Below are positions 52,940 to 64,000 of a stretch of DNA of 64,000 nt, one piece after another (within the stretch, counting starts at the first letter, position 1; every line of letters starts with the position of its first letter). Position numbers and translations under genes: made by a program. Source of the DNA: Diphasiastrum complanatum (Eukaryota > Streptophyta > Lycopodiopsida > Lycopodiales > Lycopodiaceae); NCBI GenBank assembly GCA_029204225.1, contig CM055108.1, positions 16,018,722 to 16,082,721 of the forward strand. Direction: 5' to 3'. Below the pieces are notes generated by a model. That model was not told the origin of the DNA. It made no database searches and saw only the letters and a program-made list of their open reading frames with translations.

Positions 52940-55480
52940 GTGTTGAAGATTTCATTCAAAATATCTGGCAAGTCTAAGGATCCCCCGGTGAAGAACAAGG
53001 AAAAGTCCATGTATTACTTTACAAGAGGGGTTAATAATATAAAGCTATCCGAGCTTTACATTCATTTACCTGAAAAGCCTGACAATGGAGATTCACAATT
53101 CCATATTCAAAGAAAAGTGCTTGCTAATCAACCTGATGAGGAGGAATGATATGTTAGAGTCCTTGTGAAAGAGCGGGACAAATCTTGTTTTTTTTTTTTT
53201 CAACGAGTTAATGATAAAATATGACTTCGTGAAGATGAGGTTGTCAAGACATATTTTGATAAAGCTCTTGTTACCTTGGTATGTCGGTCTAAAACATGTT
53301 TTTAATATCATCTGCTTAAAAATATTCTATGCTCACCATAGATTTCCTACTAACGATAAAATTCCTAATAGTTAGTCAAGTATTGATATCTATTTTAGAT
53401 TCAAAATGCTCATAGTTTTTACAAATATTTAATACGATTTTTTGTTTTTGTGTAGATTTTGAAACAATGCTTAAAGATTGTGCTTGATGCAGTTTCAAAG
53501 GGAAACGATCAAGTGTTTTTTTTTTCACAGTTCAAAGTCAATATCATTGGGACATGGCAAGATTGCTTCCTCGACTGTCCCCAATAGCAAGAATGTAGAG
53601 GCTGCTACATCTGCCCCTCACCCAAGAAAAAACGAGAACTGCCAATCCTAGCAAACCTCCACCAATATACCTAAGTCCAGACCTAAGGCCATGGCCCATT
53701 GCCCTAAAACAATCTCTTTTGAAGAAAGTAAATCTAAATTTTGATTATCTCATTTTTTAAATTTTCTTTTATTTTAGATATGGGCCCTTGTTGATAAAAT
53801 TCTTGATAAGTGAAATTTTTTAAAAATAAAAGACAAACCTATACAAGGTGCATTAAAATAAAATAAAAATGTTGCCTCCACTCAAACCCTGAAACCCATT
53901 CCTATAAAAAATATCAGAGTGGAAAACCATGCAAGGGATCGATTCTTCGAAGTTAATAACAAGTGTTCTTTCAAGAGTTGAGGATGGTCGACTCTCCCTT
54001 GCCGAAATGGGAAAAGAATTTCAATGGTAATACTCATATTGGTTTTCATTTCATTTCTTTTCAAAACATTGATTTCCTTAATCTTGAAATATTTGTAACT
54101 CATTTTTTTTTCAATACAGACATAAATTATTTATGAAAGTTCAAGAAGCCCTTGTGACATAGTTAAATTGCCAAGACTTTGATGAGTGTCAGAGGCTTTA
54201 TCCTTTAAGCTGCTGAAATGAAGCTTTAACTCATTTTTTAATATTGTCTAGAGACATTGTATTCACTTTACTCATGCCTAGCATAGATTATTGTGTTTTA
54301 AACTCTGTATCTCCCATGCTAAGCATAGCTACTTTTTTCAATCTCCTAAAGATAAAAAGAATAAAGTCCTTCTAGAGCAATTCAAGATATATGTTCTAAA
54401 GGCAAAAGTAGAGAAGAGAAATAGAGAGGGACTAGCACAGATTGAGACCGTTGCGAAGGAGGATGCAACAAAGACCTACCTCCCCAAAAGTGTCGATGAT
54501 CAGCCATGTTTCTACACTATTGAGGAGGGCGATTATAGGAAAATTGCTAAATTTAAATAATAATAAGGCCCTATACACTTTGCATTGCTGATATTCCATA
54601 CGGATTTTAAATGAAAGAATCATTGAATGATAATTTTCCATTTAAATTCACGAAAATTCATAGTTTCTTGCAGGGCTTTCTTGAAGTCGTAACCTCTCAT
54701 ATCTGGAGAGTTGTTATTTTTCATTCGAGTTGGCAATTAGCTTCAGTTCAAAAAGCTCTATTGACTTTCTATAATGCAGTTTTAGAGAATGCTATGTGGT
54801 AAATTTTTAACTTCAAGAATTTTCAATTCTTATTTTAATTGCAATGTTTTATTTTAAATTTAAATGGTTTCATGTTTTAATTATCTTAATATTTTTTATT
54901 TGTATTTTACAAATTTTATTATTGTTGTTCCTAGTCAAGTGGGGCATGACTTTGCAACAAAATAGAATACATAACCATCTGTTATTATTCTCTAGACGAC
55001 AAGCGCTCAATGTTGCACTACAATACCACCGAGCTTGCTAGTTTTGAAAACTTGTTCCAGTATCCAACAATCACAAACTAATAAATTTTATGACGGATTT
55101 TGTGGCTTATCTCTATCAAAAACACAACAGTTGACTAACCATTTGATTGATGTTTTTTTTCCACCCAACCGATTGGGTTTTAGATTTGTTTAGTGAAAGC
55201 GGCACTACCAATGCATATGTTGTTCAAGAAGACACACACGTTGTTGTTGGAGATTTAGATTCTAGTTTAGTTGAATTTGTAAAAATGAGAACGAAATCTC
55301 TGTCGGTTTTGTCGGATGAGCTGACAGAGGTCGGTAAAGGTTTAGACTATGATAACTCAATAATTCCCTTGTCGAAAGAACCACAACCTCTTGCTAGTGG
55401 GAAGGTGGGTGACACATTGGAGTTTATTGATGTTTTAGTTCAGAATTATAATGTGATAATTGTTAATTTCACAAAGTAGC
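52940..55480 (+). pseudogene. Decayed gene with N4/N6 amino-methyltransferase-like domain
   Basis: Conserved-looking blocks in order on plus. LLEQFKIYVLKAKVEKRNRE and KTYLPKSVDDQPCFYTIEEG lie at 54380-54560. PYTLCIADIPYGF at 54569-54607 carries a DPPY-like catalytic motif IV (DIPY), followed after one stop by MKESLNDNFPF. WRVVIFHSSWQLASVQKALL lies near 54702-54770. FYDGFCGLSLSKTQQLTNHL lies near 55087-55150. After a frameshift in a T8 run comes DWVLDLFSESGTTNAYV near 55172-55220, a SAM-binding motif I of the D.F.GSGTT type, then HVVVGDLDSSLVEFVKMRT. Motif IV before motif I is the beta-class order. Upstream pieces (52940-54110) include exon-like blocks and a GTATGT donor. Stops and frameshifts show it is dead. 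Host or mobile origin is unknown. Confidence 0.65.
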
Positions 55481-55492
55481 AAAAAGCAACCG

Positions 55493-55930
55493 ATTATGGC
55501 TTCATCTTCAATGAAAGCTAAATATGGTGTTCTCAGTAGTGCTACACACGTAGATTGCTTGATGACTTAGATCAAGCATAGGTGAACGATGAAAGCTAAA
55601 TATTGTGATCTCAAAAGTGCTACACAAGAAACTATTTGAATACATTGATTGCTTGACGATTTAGATCAAGCACGGGTGGGTGCAACCGTTGTATTATATA
55701 AGAACCAAAGTTGTGTTCACATTCTAAAAATCTAACATGCTCAAACAAAGCACATGAAAATATGTTATTTAATTGAATGTGCTATCGGTCTTGTCTTTTG
55801 TAGATTCAAAGATTAAGTGGCGGATATTTGTACTAGATCATTAGGTAGAATAAATATTGATAATATCTTGCATTCTATTAGGTATAAAATAGTGCAATTT
55901 TATCATCAAGAGAAAGCGTTAGAAATACAA
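55493..55930 (+). pseudogene. copia RNase H relic with internal duplication
   Basis: Reads IMASSSMKAKYGVLSSAT, then a near-copy MKAKY, LKSATQETI, LLDDLDQARVGATVVLYK and NQSCVHIL, ending with ILHSI-type tail residues. The segment ATGAAAGCTAAATAT(G/T)GTG through GATTTAGATCAAGCA occurs twice (about 55512-55580 and 55588-55672). The probable LTR start TTAGAAATACAAT follows near 55919. Confidence 0.7.
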
Positions 55931-56039
55931 TAATAAGCCTTACTCTACACTCAATTAGGACTAGGCTAGGCTAGGCTAGACTAGACTAGGCTGAATTTAA
56001 TTATATTCCAAATCATAAGTTTAGAACTAGTCAAACCCC

Positions 56040-56042
<3 letters not shown>

Positions 56043-56125
<83 letters not shown>
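56043..56125. repeat. (TC)n microsatellite
   Basis: Uninterrupted TC dinucleotide tract of about 41 units. A short TAGGC(T)-type repeat (GGCTAGGCTAGGCTAGACTAG) lies just upstream near 55965-55990. Confidence 0.95.
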
Positions 56126-56127
<2 letters not shown>

Positions 56128-56254
56128 ACATTTTACTTTTTCATTTGGTTAATATAGTGATATGTGTTGTGTGGTGATATAGTGATGTGTTGTGTGGTGA
56201 CTTTCCAACTCTACTTGTATTTTTGTTCATAATAATGACAGTGATTACTAACAC

Positions 56255-56350
56255 TTGTCTAATGATGGAGATCTAGATCCATGGTGGATTGATAGTGGTG
56301 CAAGCTCACACATGAGTAGTATCTTTTTGGATGATCAAAAGTGCAACAAT
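56255..56350 (+). pseudogene. copia protease fragment
   Basis: NDGDLDPWWIDSGASSHMSS, then FLDDQKCNNLF. The block is almost identical to the protease of element E (NDGDLDPWWIDSGASSHMTF), so it comes from a related family. No other part of that element is nearby. Confidence 0.78.
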
Positions 56351-59330
56351 CTTTTCATATTTAAATAGGCAAGCTTTCACAAAACTTCAAAATATTGGTC
56401 CCACTTTCAACATAACTCTTAATAGCATGTGATCATCTCCAATGCTTACACATACTTAGATAGACAGTTTTTACATGCAATTTTGAAAGCAGCATGCAAA
56501 AAATGTGTAACACAATCTTTTCAATGTGAACTAAGTAATACACTCTCATACAACATCAGGCTTTTGTAAAAAATGAATAGCAGACACATTCACTTAAGAG
56601 CAATACAAGAAATTTCCAAAAACAACCAACCAAGGTAAATAAGCATTATCTAATTTCTACCTTACAAAATATTAGACTTTGACAAGCGTTGTACATAGGT
56701 GTGTGACTAAATTGAATAGAATATGAATGTGTTTGTCAACAACACAACTAAATTGAACTTAAAATTGTCATGATTTAAGTCTATGTGCGTATGAGAATAC
56801 CGTGAATTAAGAATGTAGCAAGGAGAATGGGTCAAACAACATCACAAGAATGATACACCAAAATGATCAACAAAAACTAGATGAATTAGCTTTTCACCCT
56901 AAGTTGAACTTGATAATAATGAGAGTCACATGGGGTATTAGATAGGCAATTTTTTTTGCAACCATAATCTCATAGCCTCAAGGGTCAATCAAATGCTGCT
57001 TTGCAAGAATTTTGAACATTATCAAACTATTGTGAATCCCAAAGATATAACTCAAATGAGTGGCATAGTCTCCAACAAATTTACCAATTGCCAAACTTCT
57101 ACTTCTCAGCTATGTTAATGAGATTAATTGTTTATGGTTCTTGCATGTACAATGAGTTTAAAAACCTAGAATAACTTTTTCATTATTCTTGATTTTTTTA
57201 TATGCACCTCCATTTTATCTTCTCTATACATAAATGATAAATATTCCACTTTAAGGTTTAAATTATAAGCTAAAATATGTCATCAATAGCACACAAATTT
57301 ATCCAACTATTAGATCTCAGTGCTAACAAGGATACACAATTCGACGATAAAAAAAATTGCACCATCTCCAAATACAAATAGTTTCATGTGTAATGTCAAC
57401 TTAAGATTTATTTCATAATAGTCAACTTTCTTCTACTTACAACTAGTATCTCTATATATTTCAAATACTCTTCTTCCAACCATCTTTGGTGTCACGAACC
57501 TTTCCTTGTTCTTCTTGCACTTTATTATTCCTAGTGTAATGATTGTTGTGAATTGTAACTCGCATTTCATTCTCTACATAACGTTGATAAGCATATGAAA
57601 GAAGATCTTTCTAACTAGCTTTTCTTGTATATGCTCATTAAATGTCCAACAAGAGAACTCAAATTTCATTGGCAAATAAAGTACGATCTCTCAAATACTC
57701 AATGGTTGGCCTCTCTCCCTTTACACTATTTTGCTCTTATAGCAAACATTATGTAACTCTACGTGAAATGTACACCCTCCAACGACCTCTTGCAAAACTA
57801 TGGGAGAACACGGTCCCTGTCTTTATTACTCCTTGAAGGCACTTTGTTTCAAGCCAATTATCTTTGACAACATGCATGTTGAAGTCAAACGACAACCTGA
57901 AGCTTTCAATAGTTATACATGATGCTTAAAGTACAATGCTTTCATCGGTTGCTCATGTTGCATCCCCATCAATGAATAAACCCTGTAAGTCAAGTTATAG
58001 AAAGAGCTCACATCAGATCTTGAATGCACAATTCTAAGTTGTTACATCTTGATGCAAAATTTAACTCCCATAATTAATTGGAAGCACATTGATGAAATGT
58101 TTGCCGCCCATCTAATTATCATTTGATGTACTGCAGGCTACAATGATGACAAAGACTAGCTTTGATTGACAAAATCAAGCAAAAAAAGCATTTTTTATTG
58201 AAGTAAAAATTGTCTCATCAAAACATGTAAGTGCATTGGCTTGATCAATAACACCCTTAGGTAGGGTGTTGGAACACAACCCAAAAGCAAGTTAATCAAA
58301 ATCAAACATCTTATGTGCAACTTGAAGAGGAGATTTCAGCAACGAATGTAACTACTCATGCCAAAATTTTCTCGAGGTAAGCATGTAATTATAGTAGCTT
58401 CTCAAACCTTGATCTAAACTTCAACGAAACATTGACACACAGTTGGTTCACCTACGTTACCATTTACTATGAGCCATAGGCTATCACATCAAAATCATTT
58501 CTTGAGCAAACATTGCATGAAAAGTGGCTTTTGATGGAAGCACAACGATGGAGCAAATCTCAAAAGGGTAGAGACAGAAGTTCCAACAAACATTGGAAAT
58601 GGATTGTTGTTGTAGGAGCTAGCCACTATTTCGAGCCACATATTCTCTACAAAGTAGTGCATTACCAAAGCAGAGTAAGAGAAGACTTTTTGCATGGATA
58701 AGGAGCATTGGAAGGGATACCTCAACTAGTAAAAGAAGGACCGAATTTGCCAAGTAGCATTGCACATGGACTGATGAACCATCTAGAGATAAAAGTTTGT
58801 CAAGGGCCACATTTTATTATCACTGCCTACATATGGGCTTTTTCTAGTTTGACATTGTCCCATCATTTAGAGGCATATGACATATACTGCTAAAAACTCT
58901 TGAAGCTTAATGTTGTCTGGTTGTCACCATATTATCCTTGTGCAATAATGACAGTTGGGCAGCCAATTTAATCTTCTCTTTAGCTCTCAATGCAATAGAA
59001 GCTTGCTTGATTTTACACTCAGCCTCAACATGAACTGTTTTGTGAAACTTGGTTGCTGGATTTTACCTTAGGATTGGCCTCCTTTGTTGTCCCTTTCTTG
59101 TCTTTCCACAATTTTCTTCTTTGTAGTTGGATTCACCACAAATGTAGAAGAAATCTGTGCCTTTGTTATCCCCTTGGGCTGAGTTTGCTTTAATTCGCCT
59201 TTCCAATTAGGCTGAGAAAAACAAAAGAAGTAACCACTAGTGCCTCTCCATCACCATGCTGCCCCTCCTTGGATTGTAGGACTCGCTGTCCCACATCCCC
59301 AAAGCGAAATAAAAACAACTTATGACCCCT
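56351..59330. other. AT-rich region without a recognised gene
   Basis: Several ORFs of 60-80 codons on both strands match nothing I know. On minus at 59030-59210 a stretch FFYICGESNYKEENCGK resembles a broken zinc knuckle next to a lysine-rich segment and could be another gag relic. The rest shows no repeat boundaries. Confidence 0.35.
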
Positions 59331-59356
59331 GCCCCCCCCACCCCCCCCCCCCCCCG
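59328..59356. repeat. Poly-C tract
   Basis: A C-run of roughly 27 bases interrupted by single A residues. The complementary strand is a G-run able to form quadruplex-like structures. Exact length is likely uncertain in any assembly. Confidence 0.85.
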
Positions 59357-59914
59357 GAATTAATTATCAGAGGGTGTCTGGCACCCACCTGCCCCCTCCT
59401 ATTAAAAAATAGGAAAACGGTACCCAAAAAAAATTGCAAAAAAATTTGCAACAGACCTAACCACTGCCCCCATGCCTCCCATGTCTGATATCTACAGAAT
59501 CGGACACGAAAGAGCAACAATTTATATTTTTTGAGTCTCCAAAACTTTGTCTCGTGCCCTCACTATCTCTCTCTCCCTGACGAATCTATATTATAATAGT
59601 ATATAAATACAGGTAAACGATGCGCTCCCCGGATGAACCTCAACAACTTACTAATTACTTATGCTCCACAGTGTCGTTCAACACAGGGAAGTTCAAGACC
59701 TACACAGTACCATGGCCTATGTGATGACATAGGTTTAGGGTTTTGGGAGGTACAATGTCACATGGGCAACTAATCGGGGCAAAACCTGGAAGATGTCCGC
59801 CGGCACAACGAACGAAAGCAAGAAGCAGAATTTCACGAGAGCCAGCGAGAGATAATGGCGCGACTACCGGAGCTGCAACACTGGTTGGATGAATGAGATT
59901 AGACAACATACCTG

Positions 59915-61656
59915 TGAAAGGACTCATAACGTGAGCGTCCTCAGGTTTGGCTGTCCAGCGCCGTAGCTCTCCCACCATGATACCGGCAAGAGCCTGTTCT
60001 CTCGGACACGTGCGAGGTCCTCGCCGAACAGCCGTAGACAGTGCCTGCAATTGAGCAGCGATGTGCGTGAGTACACTTGAGCCCGCACAGGGAAATTGAA
60101 CGAACGACAACGTACGACAGAGCAAGAGTTTACCTGTAACTGAGCCTCTGCTCCTCGAGCCTGCTGCGGATACCAGTGTCGCTGCTGAGGAGGCGGATGT
60201 ATGAGAACCAGTCCGCACGCAGCTCTGCATCATCATACGACCTCTCGCTCTGAAACACAGATGCAATATGTGGGCAACACTATGAATGGGCCGATGAAAC
60301 TTATCCCATCGTCGTCGCCATAACCGCCTGATAGGCTCCAACCTGTGGACCATACCATGTGGAGGCAACAATTACATACTATCGTGTTGCTGCAGCAAGA
60401 CGAAACAGAGTGCGAAATGGATGAAAGGATGGTGAGACAGAAAAAAGTTATACCTGGCAGGGTCCAGCTCAGAACGCTGGAGAGACTCACCTATGCGGTC
60501 CATGAACTCGTAAATGAGGCCCATCGTGCACCCCTCGCGATCAACGAGCCTCAGAACAGAGTAGATGGGGCGGATGACGTCCATCAACTACTGCATATCC
60601 ACCCAGAAAGGCTCCATGAAGAGGATGTCGTGGAAGGCCAAGCCCTCTGGGGTCGTGGACAGGTCCATGGCGGTGAACTCTGCAGAAGTAGCCATGCGCC
60701 GCAAATCACCCTTGAGCTTGTGTAGCCGCTCAAGCATGATGAACTGGTAGGCGAAGTGGGTGCGAGCGGGCTTCTTCAAGTCGAGCCTACATTGACAAAC
60801 GGAATGAGAGGCACACATGAAACGAGCCAAAAAAAAAAGAAGCATCTTGAACGAGCCAAAAAATAAGTAGCATCTTAGCTGTTGAATGTGCGGAAAAGGG
60901 CAGTCATGCGGCGCTTGCATGTGATGAAGTCCAGAACCGCAAGTGCCCTCGTGAGAATCTCACTGACCCAAGGCAGGCGCCCGATGGAATGCAGGAGGAG
61001 GTCCAGTGAGTGTGCGGCACATGGAGTCCACACAATGGAGGGGTACTCTGCCATAAGAAGCTCCCCCATACCGCGGCAGTTGGACGCATTGTCCGTCACA
61101 ACCTTTCGCGATACGTTCACACGATCAATTCACAGCTTGGAAACCCATTGCAATCAATCGAAATATACGCAAAACTTTTGTATCAACATTAAGCAGTAAA
61201 TGACCAAGCAACTAATGAAAGAAAATATTACCTGGACAACGCGCTGTGGCCCACCCTCCTCTATCGCTGCACGGATGATGCTGTAAATGTACTCGGCCGA
61301 ATGCACTCTCTTTGCCTCAGAGGTGTCGATGCTACGCAGGAACATGGAACCGTAACAACTAGAAACAATCACGTTGATGAGTGGACGTCTGTCTACGTGC
61401 ACCAGTGGAAATAGAGTCTGCGGCATCTGTGGACGGCTCGCCGGGCTCAGCATATGCCTCGAGAATGCAAGCCCTCTCCGCAGAGGGGATGACCATACAA
61501 ATGTCGATCCCGTAGCGTCCCCCCGTGGGTCGGACTCGCAATCCCCCCAAATGTGCTCGAACCCGAGAGGCGTTCCCTGTGAACTGCTTTCGACAAAAAG
61601 GGCAACGCCACTTTTTGTCGGGCATCAACTCCACCTCATCCCAAATGGGACGAGCG

Positions 61657-61661
<5 letters not shown>
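59915..61661 (-). pseudogene. hAT-superfamily transposase, multi-exon, broken
   Basis: Starts MAARPIWDEVELMPDKKW at 61661 with a BED-type zinc finger (CPFCRKQFTGNASRVRAHL). About 200 residues of the usual middle are missing. The DUF659-like core follows: DRRPLINVIVSSCYGSMFLR, KRVHSAEYIYSIIRAAIEEG, RVVQ|VVTDNASNCRGMGELL across a 129-bp GT-AG intron (61103-61231), and TPCAAHSLDLLLHSIGRLPW. After another intron comes ARTHFAYQFIMLERLHKLKG. MEPFWVDMQ, stop, LMDVIRPIYSVLRLVDREGC shows one nonsense change. DKFHRPIHSVAHILHL and the C-terminal dimerisation block LLPVSWWESYGAGQPNLRTL (then a stop, VLSQ) close it. The protein would excise and reinsert hAT elements; this copy cannot. Confidence 0.85.

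Positions 61662-61752
<91 letters not shown>
61661..61752. repeat. (TC)35 then (AC)11 microsatellite at the transposase start
   Basis: The TC tract ends exactly at the transposase ATG, so on the coding strand the 5' leader is an uninterrupted GA repeat preceded by GT. Confidence 0.93.
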
Positions 61753-61754
<2 letters not shown>

Positions 61755-61835
61755 AAAAGCACGCAAATCTAATATATCTCTCTCTCTCCTCCTAAACCCC
61801 AAACCCAAGCACGCAGACCCTAAACCCTAAACTCA

Positions 61836-62133
61836 CACACACACACCATGTCTCGTACACGCGCGCACACACACACAAATCCTCTCTCTCTCTCTCTCTC
61901 TCTCACTCTCTGTCTCTTCCTCTCTCTCTCTCTCACACACAAATCACCACACACACATCTGTGCATACACAAATCAACTAACCCACACACACACCACACA
62001 CACATAAATCATCACACACACACAATCATCACACACACACACCACACACACATAAATCATCACACACACAATCATCACACACACACACACACACACACAC
62101 AGAACTCATCACACACACACACACACCATAACC

Positions 62134-62194
<61 letters not shown>

Positions 62195-62200
62195 GCCCTC
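61836..62200. repeat. Compound AC/TC microsatellite block
   Basis: Repeated runs of ACACAC, TCTCTC and the longer unit (AATCATCACACACACAC)n, ending with (TC)28 at about 62137-62192. ORFs here are repeat artefacts. Confidence 0.9.
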
Positions 62201-62334
62201 TTTCTCTCCTCTCTCTCACCTTCTCGGGCTTCTGCGGACTGTTCCGCTGCCCGCGCGCCCTTTTTTTTTTAAAAAAAAAAAAAGCGCGTCCGGAGCCCGG
62301 ATGCGTCCAAAAAAAAATTTCAAATTTTTATTTT

Positions 62335-62373
62335 GGACGCGTCCGACCCTGCAGCCGGGGGTCGGACGCGTCC
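62335..62373. repeat. GC-rich inverted repeat, 15-bp arms
   Basis: GGACGCGTCCGACCC at 62335-62349 and its exact complement GGGTCGGACGCGTCC at 62359-62373 with a 9-base loop. Each arm itself contains the palindrome GGACGCGTCC. More GCGTCC words lie on either side (62285-62415). Clusters like this occur near hAT element ends, which suits the transposase next door. Confidence 0.85.
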
Positions 62374-62439
62374 GGGTCCAGGCATCGAACGCGGACGCGA
62401 AAAGCCCGCGTCCAGCCCGGACCCTCATGTCTGGTCCAA

Positions 62440-64000
62440 ACTATGATCAAAGCTAACCCATCATTCAAAAGGTCAAAGAGATCATTGTCACTTTGATGTA
62501 CTTTGCCATTATTAAGGTTTAGAAGTTGAGGTTGATATTTGGATTGGTATCAACTAGGATTGCCCATTGCCTTTATACATTTGGATTGGCATAGGGTGTG
62601 TGCATCAATTTGGTACAGGCCCTGTGTACATAAGAGTGGAGGGGCCCATTGAGAGATATCTACCATGAGGGTAGAAGATATAAACTAGTAGGATGTTAAT
62701 ACAAATCAATATCATGCGATTAGCACGAGCAAGAGTAAAGCTTGAGTGTTGGTGGTAAGGAATCCAAAGACTTGAAGCCAAGACGCTCGTCAGTTTTTGG
62801 TTTCAATGTCAGAAGTGGATCAAGTGCGATTCAACAATCCATACCTCAAGATGCTATGAAAGAAAGCTAGACGAGCATCTCAAGTTGGGGTTCCTAGTTG
62901 TTCACTCTTCAGCTCCCATCATAATCTCGTCAATGATGGCATTGTTCTAAAATGGATCACATAGATTGCATTTGTGCATCGTGGGAACATGAGTTTGAAG
63001 AGCCCGGTGTATGCCAATGTTGGATTTTTTTTTCTCATTACCTTTGTAATGAGCACAATCTACACTCCACCATCCATCTAGGCAGTAAACCCACCAATAT
63101 CTCATCACTTGCCATAAGGATGGGCTCTTTCCTAAGCTTCATACTCCCTCTAGGCCTCCCCTCCAAACAAATAGCATAACCACATGCTAATGTGGTCATG
63201 CTAAGGGCCCTACTTAAGCAAAATTTAACTATGTAAAAGTTTTGAGTGCACTAACTCAAAAATCTATTTTCAATACTAAACACGTCATCTCCCTTTAAGA
63301 CAATAACTGAGCTATATGGGGATTTGTCACTTCATTTCGGAGATACACCTGACTTGCTAACTCAACAAATCATAGAAATAATCAATCAATAAATATTTGT
63401 GGGTATTAGGTCAAGCTTTGCTTTATGAAATAGAGAAACAAAATAAAGCTTTGTGACTTATTTCCATAGCTAGGTCAAACAGGTTAACTTGACAAATCAT
63501 ACAAGTAATTGATCGAGAAATATTTGTTGAAACAAGGTCAGGCTCTACCTTACAAAAACCCCTCTCGCCATCGGAATGATGGTTCCAAAAGCTTGGATAC
63601 TAGGCAACACTAAGGCCACTCGGCTCCCAAAAGAAATAAAACCACACACCGCGCTCAAATAACTTTAAGAAGTCAATTGCCTTACACCTAGGGTGCCTCT
63701 CTTGCAAACACGCACTAAATACCTCTAAGTATCCTAATGTAGTGCCTAGCCTTTAGTTGAATCCAGCTCTACTTATGAAGTATAGGCCCCTTGGCCATTT
63801 ACCAGACGACTCCCGATGTAGTTGATTGTAACTCGTCTAGTTTGATAAACATAGACCTCGGTAGAACAAGATTTTGAAGCCACCGTGTAATAACTCCAAC
63901 TGTATGATGCATAATCTCTGAAAAGTAGCTCGCTAGCACTTCCAATTTCTATGCCTTGTTGGGAATCAGGTTATTCCTACATGTATGCTAACTATCCCAC
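62440..64000. other. Right end of window, no gene recognised
   Basis: AT-rich DNA. Two diverged copies of a segment of about 75 bp (ACAAATCATA(G/C)AA... to GGTCA(A/G)GCT) lie at about 63360-63430 and 63487-63558. TATAAACTAGTAG near 62680 might belong to an LTR. Nothing can be assigned. Confidence 0.35.

Noticed and set aside
58495-58900. ORFs on both strands near 58.5-58.9 kb as a gene
   Set aside because: No recognisable motif, short frames on both strands, and no exon signals that stand out.
59280-59400. Left TIR of the hAT element at CAGAGGGTGTCTGGCA (59369)
   Set aside because: Only loosely similar to CATGAGGGTCCGGGC near 62430 on the other side, and the 8-bp flanks do not match.
61816-61832. 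Interstitial telomere repeat (CCCTAAACCCTAAACT)
   Set aside because: Only about two units; more likely a telo-box or chance motif in a low-complexity region.
61374-62456. Plus-strand ORFs over the TC/AC region
   Set aside because: Repeat artefacts; the real coding strand here is minus (hAT transposase).

Overview
This is a repeat-rich, intron-containing nuclear segment of a seed plant, probably a flowering plant. The species cannot be named from the sequence. Ty1/copia and Ty3/gypsy LTR retrotransposons in several states of decay cover most of the window. Also present are LINE and hAT fragments, long TC/GA/AC microsatellites, and only one recognisable single-copy host gene.

Layout. 1-2225 (-): 5' part of a gypsy chromovirus (copy 1), inserted in a copia element whose RT/RNase H and 3' LTR follow (2226-3846, +). 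4289-4513: a small hAT-type MITE with a perfect 8-bp target duplication. 5664-11730 (+): a second, full-length but dead chromovirus (copy 2) with LTR pair, PBS, leader tandem repeats, gag, PR, RT, IN and chromodomain. 12637-12726 and 24664-25326 (+): two exons of a CPBP-family (CAAX-protease-like) intramembrane protease, separated by an 11.9-kb intron packed with TE fragments. 26.1-27.4 kb: microsatellites. 27610-35727 (+): an Athila/Tat-like gypsy element with a 1.1-kb 5' LTR, tRNA-Asp-type PBS, gag, integrase, two fields of short tandem repeats and extra downstream ORFs. 35728-44541 (-): copia element D, interrupted by the younger complete-ended copia element E (37044-43340), in which most of RT is replaced by unrelated DNA. 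46452-52247 (-): copia element F with a perfect 5-bp target duplication and an in-frame gag-integrase fusion lacking protease. 52940-55480 (+): a decayed gene with an N4/N6 amino-methyltransferase-like domain in beta-class motif order. 55493-56350 (+): copia RNase H and protease relics. 59930-61661 (-): a broken hAT transposase with BED finger, DUF659-like and C-terminal dimerisation segments, flanked by microsatellites and a GC-rich palindrome.

How it fits together. The host contribution is a probable plastid or endomembrane CPBP protease whose last intron has accumulated insertions. All other coding material belongs to mobile elements or decayed loci. Nesting gives relative ages: gypsy copy 1 is younger than the copia it splits, and E is younger than D. 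E and F have similar LTR pairs and look most recent. None of the autonomous-type elements has an intact coding set.
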